This document shows positions 24,023 through 36,690 of a DNA stretch of 64,000 bases, piece after piece. Numbering within the stretch: the stretch's first letter is position 1; every line of letters begins with the position of its first letter. The stretch comes from Tubulanus polymorphus. Lineage: Eukaryota > Nemertea > Palaeonemertea > Tubulaniformes > Tubulanidae. The stretch is from the NCBI RefSeq assembly GCF_964204645.1, contig NC_134031.1:18785307-18849306 (forward strand), read 5' to 3'. Under the pieces are notes generated by a model, which searched no databases, was not told the DNA's origin, and worked only from the letters and a program-made list of their open reading frames with translations. The translations under genes and the position numbers were made by a program.

Positions 24023-25157
24023 AAGAAAGAATAAGGTTAGGTTTACTGTAAACATATCGTAATAGTCATCAGAATTCCTGAAGATGACTACTATCTAGGA
24101 TATAGTCAGAAAGTTAAATGAAAAATAGATTATCATCATTATTATTACTATAACTATGCTAGTTCAAGGAAACATTTCAGACCTATTTTTTTGTTGTTTT
24201 TATTGTGAAATTTTATCATGTATTGTTGAGTCCGTTTGGTTCGGTCCAAAATCAGCCGAGTAGTCGTCATCGAGTAATATGAAAAAGAATTATTAATGAA
24301 CGTTATGCGTTGTGAAAATCTCTTTATCTTCCGGATTAAATTCGACAAATCATTATTTTCGGATCCAATTACGCTTCGCTCGTGAGATTAGAGTTCTGTA
24401 TTGACGTCTGGTCGGTGACTTCATTTTTGGCTCCTGTGAGAGTTATATAAGTCACTGGTCGGGTTGAGATTTAACCGGAGCCCTCTGTCAATCATTCAAA
24501 CCGTTCAGGCAAAGAATAGGATTATTGTGCTCCACACATCGGATATAAAATGAATGTAGAAATCGAATATCGTCTCCTTACTCTCAGAATCCATAGCGAC
24601 CATTATTAAAACAAATCTATTCACCGAAATGTCTTCATATTCATATGCGGATATGCATCATCTACATTGACCCAATTTCTTTTTAGATTTTTGATAATAA
24701 TCCCTGGGATAATCTTCTACTTAATGTTTCTCGATGTTGCCTGGTATCCACGGTCACAACGAAACTAATGGCCCTGAGAACCGGCCTTCAGGCAAGATTC
24801 TAAGACGCTTCGAACCTGCAGCTTTTAAATGCGAGATCATTCTAGAAGTAGTCTTTTCATTTTGACGAGTAAGGCGGGTGCAGATCCCGGCCCCGCGGCT
24901 TAAGTATTGAGATATCTATACTACGAATACTCTAGGGGATCTCCCGATATTCGGGAGGTTGATGGCGGTGATGTATCCTGTATCTTGTCGATATGGTCAA
25001 TGTAACCATGGTCCATGATAAGACGGGGATACATTTACGACCGATTTCCGTAAGAAATTCAGGTCAGTGTCATCGGCATATTAGTAATTGAGAATGAGAC
25101 CGAAAGCAAATAAGCCCATTTTCGTGTATTGTATGTTGGACTCATCGTTTTAGAGCC

Positions 25158-25255
25158 CATGGCCCAGTTCCACAGTTTTGAGTAAAGATTTGACTCTGGG
25201 TTAAGACATTGAAACTCAGAGTTAACTCTAACTCACGACTGTGGAACTGGATCCA
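25158..25255. mobile_element. Foldback MITE-like element with about 25-bp terminal inverted repeats
   Basis: The left end CCAGTTCCACAGT (from 25164) and right end ACTGTGGAACTGG (to 25250) are exact complements. Complementarity extends inward through GAGT/ACTC and outward through CATGG/CCATG, with a few mismatches. The interior is about 45 bp and includes GAGTTAACTC. It has no coding capacity, as expected for a MITE. Related copies are seen at 5112-5213, 50700-50788 and 58740-58848. Confidence 0.6.
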
Positions 25256-26064
25256 TGATTGTATATGTGAACGAGAGAAAGAGAGGTCTGTGTTCTGCGT
25301 TGTTTATGTTGTAAATTCGGCACGAAGAAGAGACAACGAACCCTCGTCCGCGTCCGCGTCCGCGTCCGCCGTGTAGAGTAAGCTGCTTAGCGAGAAGATC
25401 CGCGCAGGTAAAAACACAATAGCGTGAGTCACGGCGAACACATGCAGACGATGTTAGTTTACCTGAGCTGAAGAGAGTTTCATTCAGAGTCGGGAGGATA
25501 TTCAACTTCAGCGGGAAATATCCCCTCTGTCTTAATATAAATAAGTGTGTCATCGGGGCATATTGAAGATTCATCCCGAAATTCTAATAGAAATAAGCTT
25601 ATTCTAAATTCTGAGACCGAACTGAGTCGGATCAATCGATTCCGGTACACTTTGTGAGGCCAAGCAAGCATTGAAACGAAAACAAGAGGAACTAACTACA
25701 TTTCTTTGAAAACAGAAATATGACAAAAGTCACAGCGCGAGAGATATCGATATTGGCGTTTCGAAATAACAATTACAATTGTGAACTTGGCGTTTATTTT
25801 TTGATTAGATATATATTGTGGTTGAATTATTTCATATTTAGATAATCATTTTTGAGAGGATATATCTGGGCCAGACTGGTTGCCGGTCAATTCAATTCAA
25901 TAATCGATATATTCCAATCCAAATAACTTTATTGATTCTCAATACATTATCTATTGTCGACAATACTAAGTACTGAATGTATTATTTGTCAAGACGTCAA
26001 TAAACTTTAAAGATAGTTTTCTTGTTACAATTGTGAGTAAGAGACAGTGATGTTATGCTCATTT

Positions 26065-26101
26065 ATCCCTTACAAACCCACCACACCGGTCGGGAACGGA
26101 T
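26065..26101 (-). mobile_element. SINE-like conserved core, short fragment
   Basis: On the minus strand: CGTTCCCGACCGGTGTGGTG followed by GGTTTGTAAGGG. Only the most conserved block is left. Confidence 0.4.
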
Positions 26102-27640
26102 TTTGAATTCTTCAAACATACAAATTTTAATCGACACTATGGAAATGGGTCCATAATGCCGAGTCTAGAATACACGATTAACGCGAACTCATCGCTACCA
26201 CGAGTTGAATCTATCCCACGACAACTACATGAAACTGGGTCTTCCTTCCGTCAGAAAATCAGGTTCAGGTACAGAACACGCGCTCATAAAGAGAAGAGCA
26301 TTGTCAATCAGTGCATCTCGGATTTGTCACGGATCGCGTAAAGTGCTCGACGTCGCCGCCGGGCACCTGCAGCGTTCCGGTTCCTCTCTCAAAATGGATT
26401 TTCACAAACTTATAGCCAGCTGTCAAAACTTTACAGCGAAACAAAGACCCCGCACGTCTTCCTAGCACGAATATCACGAACTAATAGAATTATATACTTA
26501 ACTAGCAATTGTTCCGTCGAGTGGAAACGATTTTTAAGAAGGCGACAGTCTCGTGAACTGCTCACCGCGGCGCACGCAGCCGCACACGCTCCGGCGGCAA
26601 ACCCTACTACAGATGGCTCATATCTTTACGCGTAATTTCATTACTTATTTTCTAAAACTCATAATTACTGAATCGATTTGTGCGATTGACTGGCTGTTAA
26701 TATAATCCGAATCAATCCAATTTTGAAACTTATTCCGCTGTTATTAATTACTTTGATTAGCTACAAAATAATCGTTTTTATCTTTTGTTCCCAACTCGCT
26801 TTATTGGGAGAAATTCGTTTTTAATAAAATGCTTTCGATTTCTTTTTCCGTTTTCAGTCTAACGAAGAATTTTCCTTTCAAACATTTTGAGAAAGCTTTG
26901 GCCATTAAGAATTTTTTCGTTCATTTCGTTTTCTAAAAGAAAATTAACGACTTTCAAAATATGTTTTTGGAGAGTAATATTTTTTCTCATGTCTTTAAAC
27001 AGTTTTCAATTCGAATTATATCGATCATTAATTTTTCAACATATTTACTTTTTTTTAGATAGAATATTTATATTTTACGGACAATCTTTATCCTACACTT
27101 TCTATCATTTGAGGGTTTCGAAAACAATTCGATCCATCAGGTATGAAAGCTATCTCACCGGAGACCTTTACTCCAACCTATCCAAGTCTATTATTATTTT
27201 TGAGATGATATCCCACAGAGTTATTTTTGCGCGAAGAAATCCAATCAAGAATGAAAACGCAGATGGAGGGATTCAATGGCCGAAGGGCGTCTAAAACCGC
27301 AAGAGGTTGTATTTGGGGAAGTCATCCGTGATGGGAGTATTTGTTACGTAATGATATTTTACGGATCGAGGCTACGCAAATTCTGGAAATAGAAATAATA
27401 GATTAAGATCGATGATGTTTCAATCCCGGAATCAGTGACGGGTGGCCGGAAAATCAATTAAAACGTAGCGTAGGTGACTTGTGAAATCACATTTCAAACA
27501 AAGAACCGACGAGAGATGATTTTTTTGTTGTTGAAAAAAGGAAAGCGAGTTAATTTTGTGAAACAGCGGGTGGGATTATAACATCTGTTTAATTCTGACG
27601 GCTTCGGTTAAAAGAAGTGATTAAATCAGATCCGAAAGCT

Positions 27641-27925
27641 TGCTGGGATTCGAACTCGGAACCTCCAGCGCGGTAGCTGGCGTTCTTGTTATCTTGAAGT
27701 AGGTTGTTCTTCTCGATTTGATATCTATGAAGTTATTTGGTGTTTCCCTACTTATGAACCCATCAGCCAACCACACCACACTTATCGGGAATGAAAAAGA
27801 GGGTTTGATTTTGATATCGGAAATTGAAGTACAGATATAGCTGGATGGCTGGTCCAATTAGATTTTTGTTGTTGTTTAAATCGAAGTACCCCCTCCGGCG
27901 TTCTAACCAATAGACCACTGAGATG
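27641..27925 (-). mobile_element. tRNA-like sequence split by a SINE-like insertion with 8-bp duplication
   Basis: Read on the minus strand, an A box (TGGTCTATTGG, 27907-27917) and a B box (GAGTTCGAATCC, 27646-27657) are normally tRNA-spaced but lie 250 bp apart here. The intervening 210 bp (27687-27896) are bounded by an identical 8-bp repeat, GGCGTTCT at 27679-27686 and 27897-27904. Removing the insert plus one repeat leaves a plausible tRNA-like body with a CCAGC/GCTGG anticodon stem. The insert contains a copy of the SINE-like core found elsewhere in the window. I see no terminal inverted repeats on the insert, so a SINE is as likely as a DNA element. Confidence 0.55.
27740..27838 (-). 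mobile_element. SINE-like conserved core inside the nested insertion
   Basis: On the minus strand it reads CTGTACTTCAATTTCCGATA, TCATTCCCGATAAGTGTGGT and GGGTTCATAAGTAGGG. The block order is the same as at 31687. It lies within the 210-bp insert flanked by 8-bp repeats. Confidence 0.5.
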
Positions 27926-29275
27926 TAAGTCACCCTGGTATGTGTGGTGACCATTAAGGCGTGGTGACTTTATTCCCAAACCCAATCATTATCTAATTGC
28001 ATCAGACAGGAATTTTCAATCTTAAGCTTCTTGCTTCCTAATTTTGGTTACTGGGGGTGGTAAATAATTCCGCAGTCCTCGCCGTGACCTATCCCTACAT
28101 GCCCGAGATACCTGAAGTTATTTTCTTAATTGAGAATTCCTCCGAAAGGGGATTGACAATAATCCCCGCCGAGAATATGGCCCAAATAAAAGACACGTCC
28201 AACTCGAAAGATGATTTGCGCGGTGAATATAATCATTGGAAGCTTAGTCTCCAAATCGCTCGTTGATGAGTTTCAAGCTGAAAACTTCTCTAGCGCCTCT
28301 AATAGCCATTACAACACTGTGAAAACACTAAACAAAGGTCGACATGTTCTTCCTTGAGTGGCCTAGTCCAAACACCGATACAACAAACATCCATGATGCA
28401 CCTGACAGTGCGTCATACTGGACGTTCAGTGTTTGCCATCAGGCTTTACGTTAAGTAGACACGAAAATACCCGATTTTGTTGAAAATAACGCACAATAGA
28501 CTCAAATGTCCTGGGAAAAAATTGATGCATTTCGCTACACGCTGTTTCGTTGTCTCAAAGAACTTGGTCCGCTGACAATTATCATCGCATTATCAGAGGA
28601 ACGAACATTCAAAAGACAACTGAGAATTCATCAGTCATATTGTCACTTGTCATGTATTTCAATCTTCAAGTCTGAATCGATTCTTATAAAATTTAAGTAT
28701 TTTACTTAAGTTAAGACGTCGCGGCTGTCTTCTTCGATCCACTGCCATTTTAAGCTGTGGTAAGATCAGACGATAATAAACCCCTCCCTGATCCAAAGAC
28801 GTCGTCGGTAGATAATTAAAAAGTTAAATGTGGCAGAACTTTCATTTAATATTCCCCGGGTGACATTTAAAATACTCGAGGGTTTTAAAAGCGGTTTTAT
28901 TTATCTATTGATATAATGTTGTCAGCGTAGCTCCGTTTTCTATGATCGGTGATTTTTCGGCGTGTTTCAAAAACGCCTCTTTTCACAAGCAACGTTCAAT
29001 TGAGATTTAGATGATAGAAAGATAGGATATTTCGAATCACTACTCAACCGAAACGAAAGAAGACTATATACGATATTTGACTATTAACTATAAACTATTT
29101 GGTTCAGGTGTAGAGACGAGGTAAAGTTATGTAGCATCGACAAAATGAATCTAAGCAGAATTGAAAGTTAAAGAAGATGGGTCATGACGTCATCTACACA
29201 TTGAAACCCCTTATCCATCGTCATCCAAAACTTGACAGATTAAGGGGTCTTGTATGTATGAGGGAATAGGTCATA
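27926..29275. other. No gene seen
   Basis: Two short frames (69 and 67 codons) are not recognised. A CRE palindrome lies near the right end. Confidence 0.5.
29185..29192. promoter_or_regulatory. Single CRE palindrome
   Basis: TGACGTCA, about 90 bp before the 60-bp minisatellite. An isolated match. Confidence 0.2.
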
Positions 29276-29984
29276 GGTCCAGCAGGGTTGAGGGAATGTA
29301 TCTTGGGTCAGGTAGGGGCGAGGAATCGGTCACAGGTCCAGCAGGGTTGAGGGAATGGATCTTTGGTCAGGTAGGGGCGAGGAATGGGTCACAGGTCCAG
29401 CAGGGTTGAGGGAATGGATCTTGGGTCAGGTAGGGGGCGAGGAATGGGTCACAGATCCAGCAGGGTTGAGGGAATGGATCTTGGGTCAGGTAGTGGGCGA
29501 GGAATGGGTCACAGGTCCAGCAAGGTTGAGGGAATGGATCTTGGGTCAGGTAGGGGGCGAGGAATCGGTCACAGGTCCAGCAGGATTGAGGGAATAGATC
29601 TTGGGTCAGGTAGGGGGCGAGGAATGGGTCACAGGTCCAGCAGGGTTGAGGGAATGGATCTTGGGTCAGGTAGGGGGCGAGGAATCGGTCACAGGTCCAG
29701 CAGGGTTGAGGGAATGGATCTTTGGTCAGGTAGGGGCGAGGAATGGGTCACAGGTCCAGCAGGGTTGAGGGAATGGATCTTGGGTCAGGTAGGGGGCGAG
29801 GAATGGGTCACAGATCCAGCAGGGTTGAGGGAATAGATCTTGGGTCAGGTAGGGGGCGAGGAATGGGTCACAGGTCCAGCAGGGTTGAGGGAATGGATCT
29901 TGGGTCAGGTAGGGGGCGAGGAATCGGTCACAGGTCCAGCAGGGTTGAGGGAATGGATGTTGGGTCAGGTAGGGGCGAGGAAGT
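29276..29984 (+). repeat. 60-bp minisatellite, about 12 copies
   Basis: The unit is exactly 60 bp and contains GGTCCAGCAGGGTTGAGGGA, ATGGATCTTGGGTCAGGTAG and a GGGGCGAGGAATGGGTCACA end. Copies differ at a few sites, such as GGGG/GGGGG and ATGGGT/ATCGGT. The purine-rich G tracts lie on the plus strand. Long open frames in several phases are explained by the 20-codon period and lack of stops. Confidence 0.95.
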
Positions 29985-32964
29985 GGGAAGGTCCATAAAA
30001 ACCATACACACATATACATAAATGTCAGGTGTAATGTTGAATATGGATTTAATGCTAATCAAGACTTTCTAATCAATTGATAGAATGAAGAAAATTTACT
30101 TTAGAACAAAGAAAATCAATATGAATACGGCTATTTATACGTACGACAGGGTTGATTAAAACATCTCTCTCAGTGCAAATCAATGCTTCGAGTTCTAACC
30201 GAAAATGCAGGAAACTTCTTTCAAATATAGAAAAAATGCCCCGCAGCCGTTTTTATAGATGTAAAATGACTGAATTTACCGATATTTCTTCCTTTGATCA
30301 GAGGATGAACAAACTGTTGTACCGAATACATTAATCAATCGCCTACCAGATTTCGTAATTAGTGCGACCAATGGCCGCCACACGAAAATACGATGAATTC
30401 ATGAAGAATTTGAAAATGATAGTTGTTGAATTTTTTATACAGAATTGTTGAACTATTTAAAACGTATAGAGTGGAGAGGTTTGCATGTCACGTGTTAGAC
30501 TCATGTGAAAATGGCGGAGAGATAGTTACGTACAACCGTCAAGTTCGAAAGGGTCATCGTATCAGATTCGTGAACTACGCCGATATATCATACCTAGTTC
30601 TATAAACTTTGTCTTATCAACTTACCTTGATCCTCTGAGAAACCTCGACTCAAATTCCGATCAGTTCACGGCTCAATAACGACGACACTCTGTAAAGACA
30701 ATAAGACGTTCTCTATGTTATTTCATTGTACATCGCATAAAAAATTCACGACGGCGCCAGACATCAAACGAGGTACTTTCTGAAAAATTGATATAAATCG
30801 CTTTGAGGAGCGATCATTGGCGCGCGACAGCCCAAAATCGAGCATCAAATACTGGAGAAATATCCGTGTCGTAATTGAGGTTGTTCTAACGCGATTTGAA
30901 TTCGGCGCAGGTTCCGAACATTTATCACCGCGACTCACGACGACTATCACGGAACAATGGCTTCTTCGATAGACACGACAAAACGTCGCAGGATTAATAA
31001 TTAAGATCGCTTCTCTTTTATAGAGTCAACTATCTTATTACAGAATGGTAAGACAGGCACGAGACAGCGACAGAGCTCGACGGGGTTTCCTAGGTATATA
31101 GTTCCCCTTACTCATCCCGAAGCCGACGAGGCCAGTCGGGTCAGAATACTGTCTGATTTGAAACCGGTACCGCTGTTACAGAATTTTTAACTCTTCGCCG
31201 GGCGAGTCGTGAGTTGATGTTGTTTCCTTGTTTCCGCGCAAAGAGAAAAAACCATACGTAAGAAGAACAATAAATTAGCGAAAGCTCAGGAAAAACCGCC
31301 CGTTGTTTTCTAAATCCCTTCATTCATATTTAACTAGAGTCAGGAGATGTATTTCTCGCATTGTTATCCGGATGATATCAGTGAAACTATTTTATCCAGT
31401 GCTGATGTTTGATCTGGTTAAAGATTTCGGTTAAAAGAACTACGTTTTACTCCAACTCGAAACACGGTAGAACTCTGTGGGATCCATTCCACAAATAGGT
31501 TTAACTCTAGAAATCTATCTGATTTCTTCATTAAATTCAATTTATCAAAATCCATTTAAGGGTTAATCTTTTTTTGTAAAACTGGATCCAGATCCCGTAT
31601 TTTACAGATATATTTGACTACTATGGAAAATACAAAGAGTAGATTCTGTAAACTCGACCGCCGATCACACAACTATATATATATATCTGTACTTCGATTT
31701 CCGATTTCAAAATGAAACCCATTTTTCGCTCCCGGCAGGTGTTGGGTTCGTAAGGGACACCAAATCAAAACAAATCAAACGAAAGAATCTCTCGAGTCCG
31801 AGGACACATCTGCGAGTTTTAAGATTTGAATGAAATGAAACGCTGTGTACACTTAGTCGTGGAATCGGTCCCAGGAATGTGCGCAGTAGTTGATGTTATT
31901 CAGGGATATGGAGTTGAATATTCAAAGATGACGCGTTGCGCGCCGAGAACCACTATAACCGCTACTACCTAGCCAACACCACACACGCCGCCATTTCAAT
32001 ATTGAAACGATCAATTTTACTCTTTTGACGTTTTCAATGAATCAGGTTGGTAAAAACCCGCAAAGATGATGGATGGCTCAAAGAGGCAGAGGAGACGACG
32101 AATGAATTTTGCTCCGTAGGTTTTCTTTCACTCGCAACTCAATGATACCAAAACTACCGGTATAAAAACTCGCCTTATTAAAACAGAAAAAAAATGGCCG
32201 CCGATAAAATTGATGATTCCGCTGCGATATGCGTTAGTTTAGTGGAAGTTTGCGTGAGTCAGTTCGCAGGAAGGTGTTGTTCGTTTCGAGAAGCCGAATG
32301 CAATTGATTTCAATTTTTCTAAAGTCGATTTCTTCATTCGAAAACAAAGGAACTCGAAATCGAAAGTTACGTAACTATTACGATATCGTCGTGGGTTTAT
32401 TTAGTCAATATTGCTAAAGCGATTTTCCGTGCTCGATTTTTTCCGACGGGTGGTGGAGTAGAATACAGCGAATAGAGACAGCAGCAGCGGCGGCGGATAA
32501 TAGAAGAAATCACCTCCTCAGGGTGAAGTATCATTACGTAACTATTCGATTACATCATTAGAATTTCTAAGTGTAATTCAAAATCATTTGCTCTACTCGA
32601 TCTGAGATGGGGATCTCTTGTATCTGCCCGATCGGTCGATATGTACATTACCTCTGTTCAGCAAACAATAGATTCACTGGTGTTTTTTGTTCGGATTTGA
32701 CTGTGAATCAATGAACTGATTTTTCAACTCGAAAGTCAAACTGCGGAAATTCGGAGCCGGTTCCGCGTTTTCTGATGAGGTTTCGAGCCTTGAGATCGGA
32801 AATGAACTATTTCTAACTCAGAGTCAAATTTAACGAGGTCTCGTCATTTGCTCGTGCGCTATATATGTTCTCAAGTTCTTAAACAATGGCGTATATAAAT
32901 ATTGTCAAAGGTTTCTCCAAGGTCTTGTCAAAGAAAAATTATGATAACTTTCTTATTCGTACCT
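29985..32964. other. No gene seen
   Basis: AT-rich DNA with a SINE-like core at 31687 and CG-richer patches near 30700-31300. The frames are all short and unrecognised. Confidence 0.5.
31687..31761 (+). mobile_element. SINE-like conserved core, copy
   Basis: Contains CTGTACTTCGATTTCCGATT, TCAAAATGAAACCC, TTTTTCGCTCCCGGCAGGTG and GGTTCGTAAGGGACACC. It is the cleanest copy and is close to the core inside the insertion at 27687-27896. Confidence 0.55.
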
Positions 32965-33139
32965 CGATAATTCAGTAGAATCGTGATTAGTTAACTAATT
33001 ACGACCTGCTCATTCTCAATGACTTCCAAGATTCAGTAAAGTTATGATTAGTTAGTTACGACGGCCTTCTCATTCTCAATGACTTCAAAGATTCAGTAAA
33101 ATTATAATTAGTTAGTTACGACGGTCTATTCTCAATGAA
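32965..33139. repeat. 60-bp tandem triplication
   Basis: Three diverged copies containing GATTCAGTAAAGTTATGATT, AGTTAGTTACGACGG and CATTCTCAATGACTTC. The sequence is unrelated to the 60-bp minisatellite at 29276. Confidence 0.8.
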
Positions 33140-33396
33140 CACAAAATAAAAACAACATCAAAATTCAGAGTAGGATATTCTTATCTTACTGAATTCTCTG
33201 CCGACAGACGCTGAAAACGGAAACAACACGTCAGACAAAGTGGACGAGTTCAGAAGACTAAAAAACAAATGTCACGGTTGATTAGATAAAGTTTTTTAGA
33301 ACAATGGATTCACGTCTGCGCTGTTATTATCAGCATTGTGTCCATCATTCTGGACAGTTCACACACACTCACACACCGGTTAAAACAAAGCATCCA

Positions 33397-33404
33397 TGAC
33401 GTCA
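33397..33404. promoter_or_regulatory. Single CRE palindrome
   Basis: TGACGTCA within CATGACGTCATG, a 12-bp perfect palindrome. Confidence 0.25.
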
Positions 33405-33554
33405 TGCGCCGATGACAGATCGGATGGAAATAAGTGAGCCGTTAATATGAGATTTGTCATTAGACAACGCTTTTTCTTACCAGGAAACCTTCCTCGTAGA
33501 ATTCTACCGACGAATAATCAGTTACAACCCGGTACTGACTGACCCTTTACCTCA

Positions 33555-33626
33555 GAGCCCAGTCGCAGAGTCAAGGCTTGGATAAAAACCAGCCTAATCT
33601 TTGGTCTATGGCCAATCTACAATGAC
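33555..33626 (+). repeat. Dispersed ACTTAAGTCC-family copy, diverged
   Basis: GAGCCCAGTCGCAGAGTCAA is followed by ACCAGCCTAATC and TTGGTCTATGGCCAATCTAC, matching the second half of the 47-bp satellite unit. Confidence 0.4.
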
Positions 33627-35271
33627 TGAATTTAATCAGTATATAAGAGTAAGACCTTCATTAGCACCGTACATAAGTATATAGGTCTCAGAACAAATCA
33701 AATCAGCATTTTCATTTTCTGGCTAAATGAGAAACAAGGAATACAGAAGTACGGCTGTGAGGTCTGATATCTGCGGACAGTTTAGACAGCCCGGGGAATT
33801 CTAAATATAAAACCTGCTGTCGACGTTCGCTACAAAGCGACGGCAATCAATGTGTATAGAAATAACTCGACTGATTTTTTGATGTTGTCTGTTATGTTGA
33901 AGTATAAAGGACTCGGAATAGAGACGGAGTGAGCACTGACTCTAAGTCAGTGCGGTGGTTATTGCTAAAATACCTATCATCGATTCACTAGTAATTCTGA
34001 TTATCAAAAATACGTGTAATTTTGTTATTATCGATACTGATAAACTCTACACATATATATCCATAAAAAAGCAGGTACTCTTTGAAATAGTATATCATGT
34101 ATATGTGAAGAAACCTTTCCTGGTCGTGAAAACGGAAAATTGTCACGTGAATTAAGGCGTGAGAGAATATACAAAGTCGGTATTCGGTAGCAACTTAGTA
34201 TTTCCATCAATGTTACCAAGGATATAATCTATTTGATTTCATATTCTACTTCCTCCCATTTTAGTAACAGCCAGTTGCCGGCATATCATACATATCATTT
34301 GATATGTGAACTCATCGCGGATTTAAACTAAAATCTGAAGTTGTAATTCAACTGAGATTAATTAGCGCTGAAGATAACTGATGTCGTTTCTCGATAAGCT
34401 GATCAAAGTGTAGTTTAATACACTGACCACACCTCTATCAGTCATCAGTCCGCACAGAGTTCCTTTGATTGTAGAGACTTCAAACTCGTAGATAACTTAC
34501 ACGATAGGAAAAATCCTTCATTTTCGATCTACCCGAGGAAGAAATTCATAGAAAGCCGCCTTTACTCGCGAGTAGGGCCCAACGGAGCCGCTTTTAAAAA
34601 ATCGGCTTTTTCACTCGTGATACAGATGGCAGCACCTTTCTACACTTCCGCCTTATTTCCGAGTTTATGAATTTCAATTTCTCGCTTGCTACAGACTGTA
34701 ATTCATTGACATTTTAGTAATATTATTGATTACGACGTATTATTCCATCGAAATCACCGACGATTATATAAGATCCCCGCACACTAAAAATGAAAAAAGT
34801 AAACAATGTTGCCCTGAAACTATATCCTCAAAGTCATCTAAAGGACATCGGATTTTCAGGGACGAAGATTTCCTGAATATGACTATGATATTAGGATATG
34901 TTCGAAACGTGGAATAAACTGCTAGCTCAATGATTCTTATTGTTGGATTTATAACGTATTAAACTTTAAAGTAATCTTTGATTCTGAAATCTAAAAATTC
35001 AATCTACTCACTTAAACTGCTTACAGAGCTGTTGTTGTGGTCAATTCGAGTTGCGACAGTAAATCTGTGTCGAGACAGTTATTATTGTCCCACACGATAA
35101 CCCCGCTCTCGACCTACGAAAAAAGGTGGCGGCCAAAGCGGGTTAGAAGTCACATTCTACACATAACCTTCAATTCACAGCCATAATTAACTATCGATTA
35201 CAATAATAATCTTTATAGCTGTATGTCTAAAGGTAAAATCAAAGTTCGATCAAAGATAATCTTCTAGCAGG

Positions 35272-35304
35272 TAAGTAAGTAAGTAAAAGTCAGTCAGTCA
35301 GTCC
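35272..35304. repeat. (GTAA)n and (GTCA)n tetranucleotide runs
   Basis: GGTAAGTAAGTAAGTAA is followed directly by AGTCAGTCAGTCAGTC. Confidence 0.85.
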
Positions 35305-35387
35305 TCAGCGGGGATCATGACTGTATGTTATTAGATATAACTGCCGTGTATGGATTATCATCTGATCCGATTTGATATCATCCGTCA

Positions 35388-35407
35388 CCGCCGCTGCTGC
35401 TGCTGCC

Positions 35408-35438
<31 letters not shown>

Positions 35439-35453
35439 CTGACGCTGCTGCTG
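35388..35453. repeat. (CTG)n triplet repeat, interrupted
   Basis: About 20 triplets of CTG with CCG, GTG and ACG interruptions. Confidence 0.9.
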
Positions 35454-36020
35454 ATGTTAATATGTTGTATGATGTACGATGTCCAGTATCCGGTCATAAA
35501 GGAAGTCATTACATGTCTGTGAAATATGAATCAATGTCTTGTTGTTAACTATCCACAGAGAATTGTATGTTATGATCGTATAATTTGATGCCAAGACCCC
35601 GAAAACCCGTAGTAAAATATCGCATAAAACAATGGCATTTTTACAATCGGATAAAGAAGTTATTGCGATCCAAAGAAACGACGCCAATCCGTTATCTCAG
35701 ATAGAGTATCCCCCCTCGGCTCCGGAGACAAGAGGATAATCACTTTCTCGATGCCAAAGGTCAAAAGGACGGATCCGCACATCTTTCTTGGAAATATGCG
35801 TCAAACACCTGAACATTAAGAGACAAGTTTTACTAATTTGCGACCTAGATATTCACTTGCGAACAGACCTACAAACAGTATGGACTGGTAAACAAAGCAA
35901 TTAGATTTTAAACCGGGGTAATTCTAGTAAACATGTGTGAGAAATATTTGATTTAATGGTCGCACAGTGACCACCTACTGACCGCACGAAAAGGACAGTG
36001 GTCGATGGACAGCTGGGTAC

Positions 36021-36034
36021 CCGGCAGGGGGCGC
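36021..36034 (+). promoter_or_regulatory. CTCF-like motif
   Basis: CCGGCAGGGGGCGC matches the CTCF consensus except for G at position 3. A second CCAGCAGG lies about 20 bp downstream. Confidence 0.4.
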
Positions 36035-36640
36035 TCTTGAGACCAGCAGGTTTTGTGCGCTATAATGAACCACAATTTACATTAGACTATATATAGTTAC
36101 ATGTATTTAAGTGAATTGAAATTTTCAAAAGACAAAAACAAGAAATATTCGATGAAGCAGTTCTTTGACCACCAGGAACCAGACCCGCTAAAGCTAAAAC
36201 AAAATTGAAAATGAACTTAAAATTGTATAGTCAAATTTAACCAATAGCTCTGGGATTGGGTTCAGGGTAAGAATCGACTCTTGAACTAGAATCAGATCGT
36301 CTTCATTTAGTTAGCCTGACTCTACAGTCAAACTTCCACTCACAACTGTAGAACTGCAATTCATAAACCTCAAGGAAAATGGCGACATAACCACTCGAAT
36401 GTGAGTGCAGTACATATGAGTATATGAATCCACCTGCATTAATAACACCTTGTTTGAAGCTACTTATCACTTCTACGACAAAGTTGTTAGCGCATCATTT
36501 ATAGCATCAGTAACACGTCTTCTACTATTAACCCGCTCTATATCACTCGGACACAGAAGAGCCGATATAAGAAACTCCGAAACTTCAAACAAGCGGAGAG
36601 CAATCAAAAAATAAATACCTTCATTTTCTTTCACTTAGCA

Positions 36641-36641
36641 A

Positions 36642-36689
<48 letters not shown>

Positions 36690-36690
36690 T
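36641..36690. repeat. (AAT)16 microsatellite
   Basis: Uninterrupted AAT triplets. Confidence 0.95.

Larger units (their letters stand above)
24023..27640. other. No gene seen
   Basis: Holds one foldback element and a SINE-like fragment. A 135-codon frame at 26887-27294 is strongly Phe/Ile/Ser-biased in AT-rich DNA and is probably chance. Overlapping frames at 26156-26465 are not recognised. Confidence 0.45.
33627..36020. other. No gene seen
   Basis: Contains tetranucleotide and CTG repeats, and a perfect 12-bp palindrome TACTCGCGAGTA near 34563. No coding signal. Confidence 0.5.

Noticed and set aside
26887-27294. 135-codon hydrophobic frame
   Set aside because: Phe/Ile/Leu/Ser bias follows from T-rich DNA. 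No ordered membrane-protein pattern is recognised.
29355-30021. 150-, 97-, 92- and 80-codon frames with a 20-residue repeat
   Set aside because: The period of the minisatellite is exactly 60 bp, so any stop-free phase stays open. Frames occur on both strands.
34619-34640. AGATGGCAGC, a CTCF-like half motif (also near 18225 and 47731)
   Set aside because: Only the GGC half matches; the CCASY half is absent.
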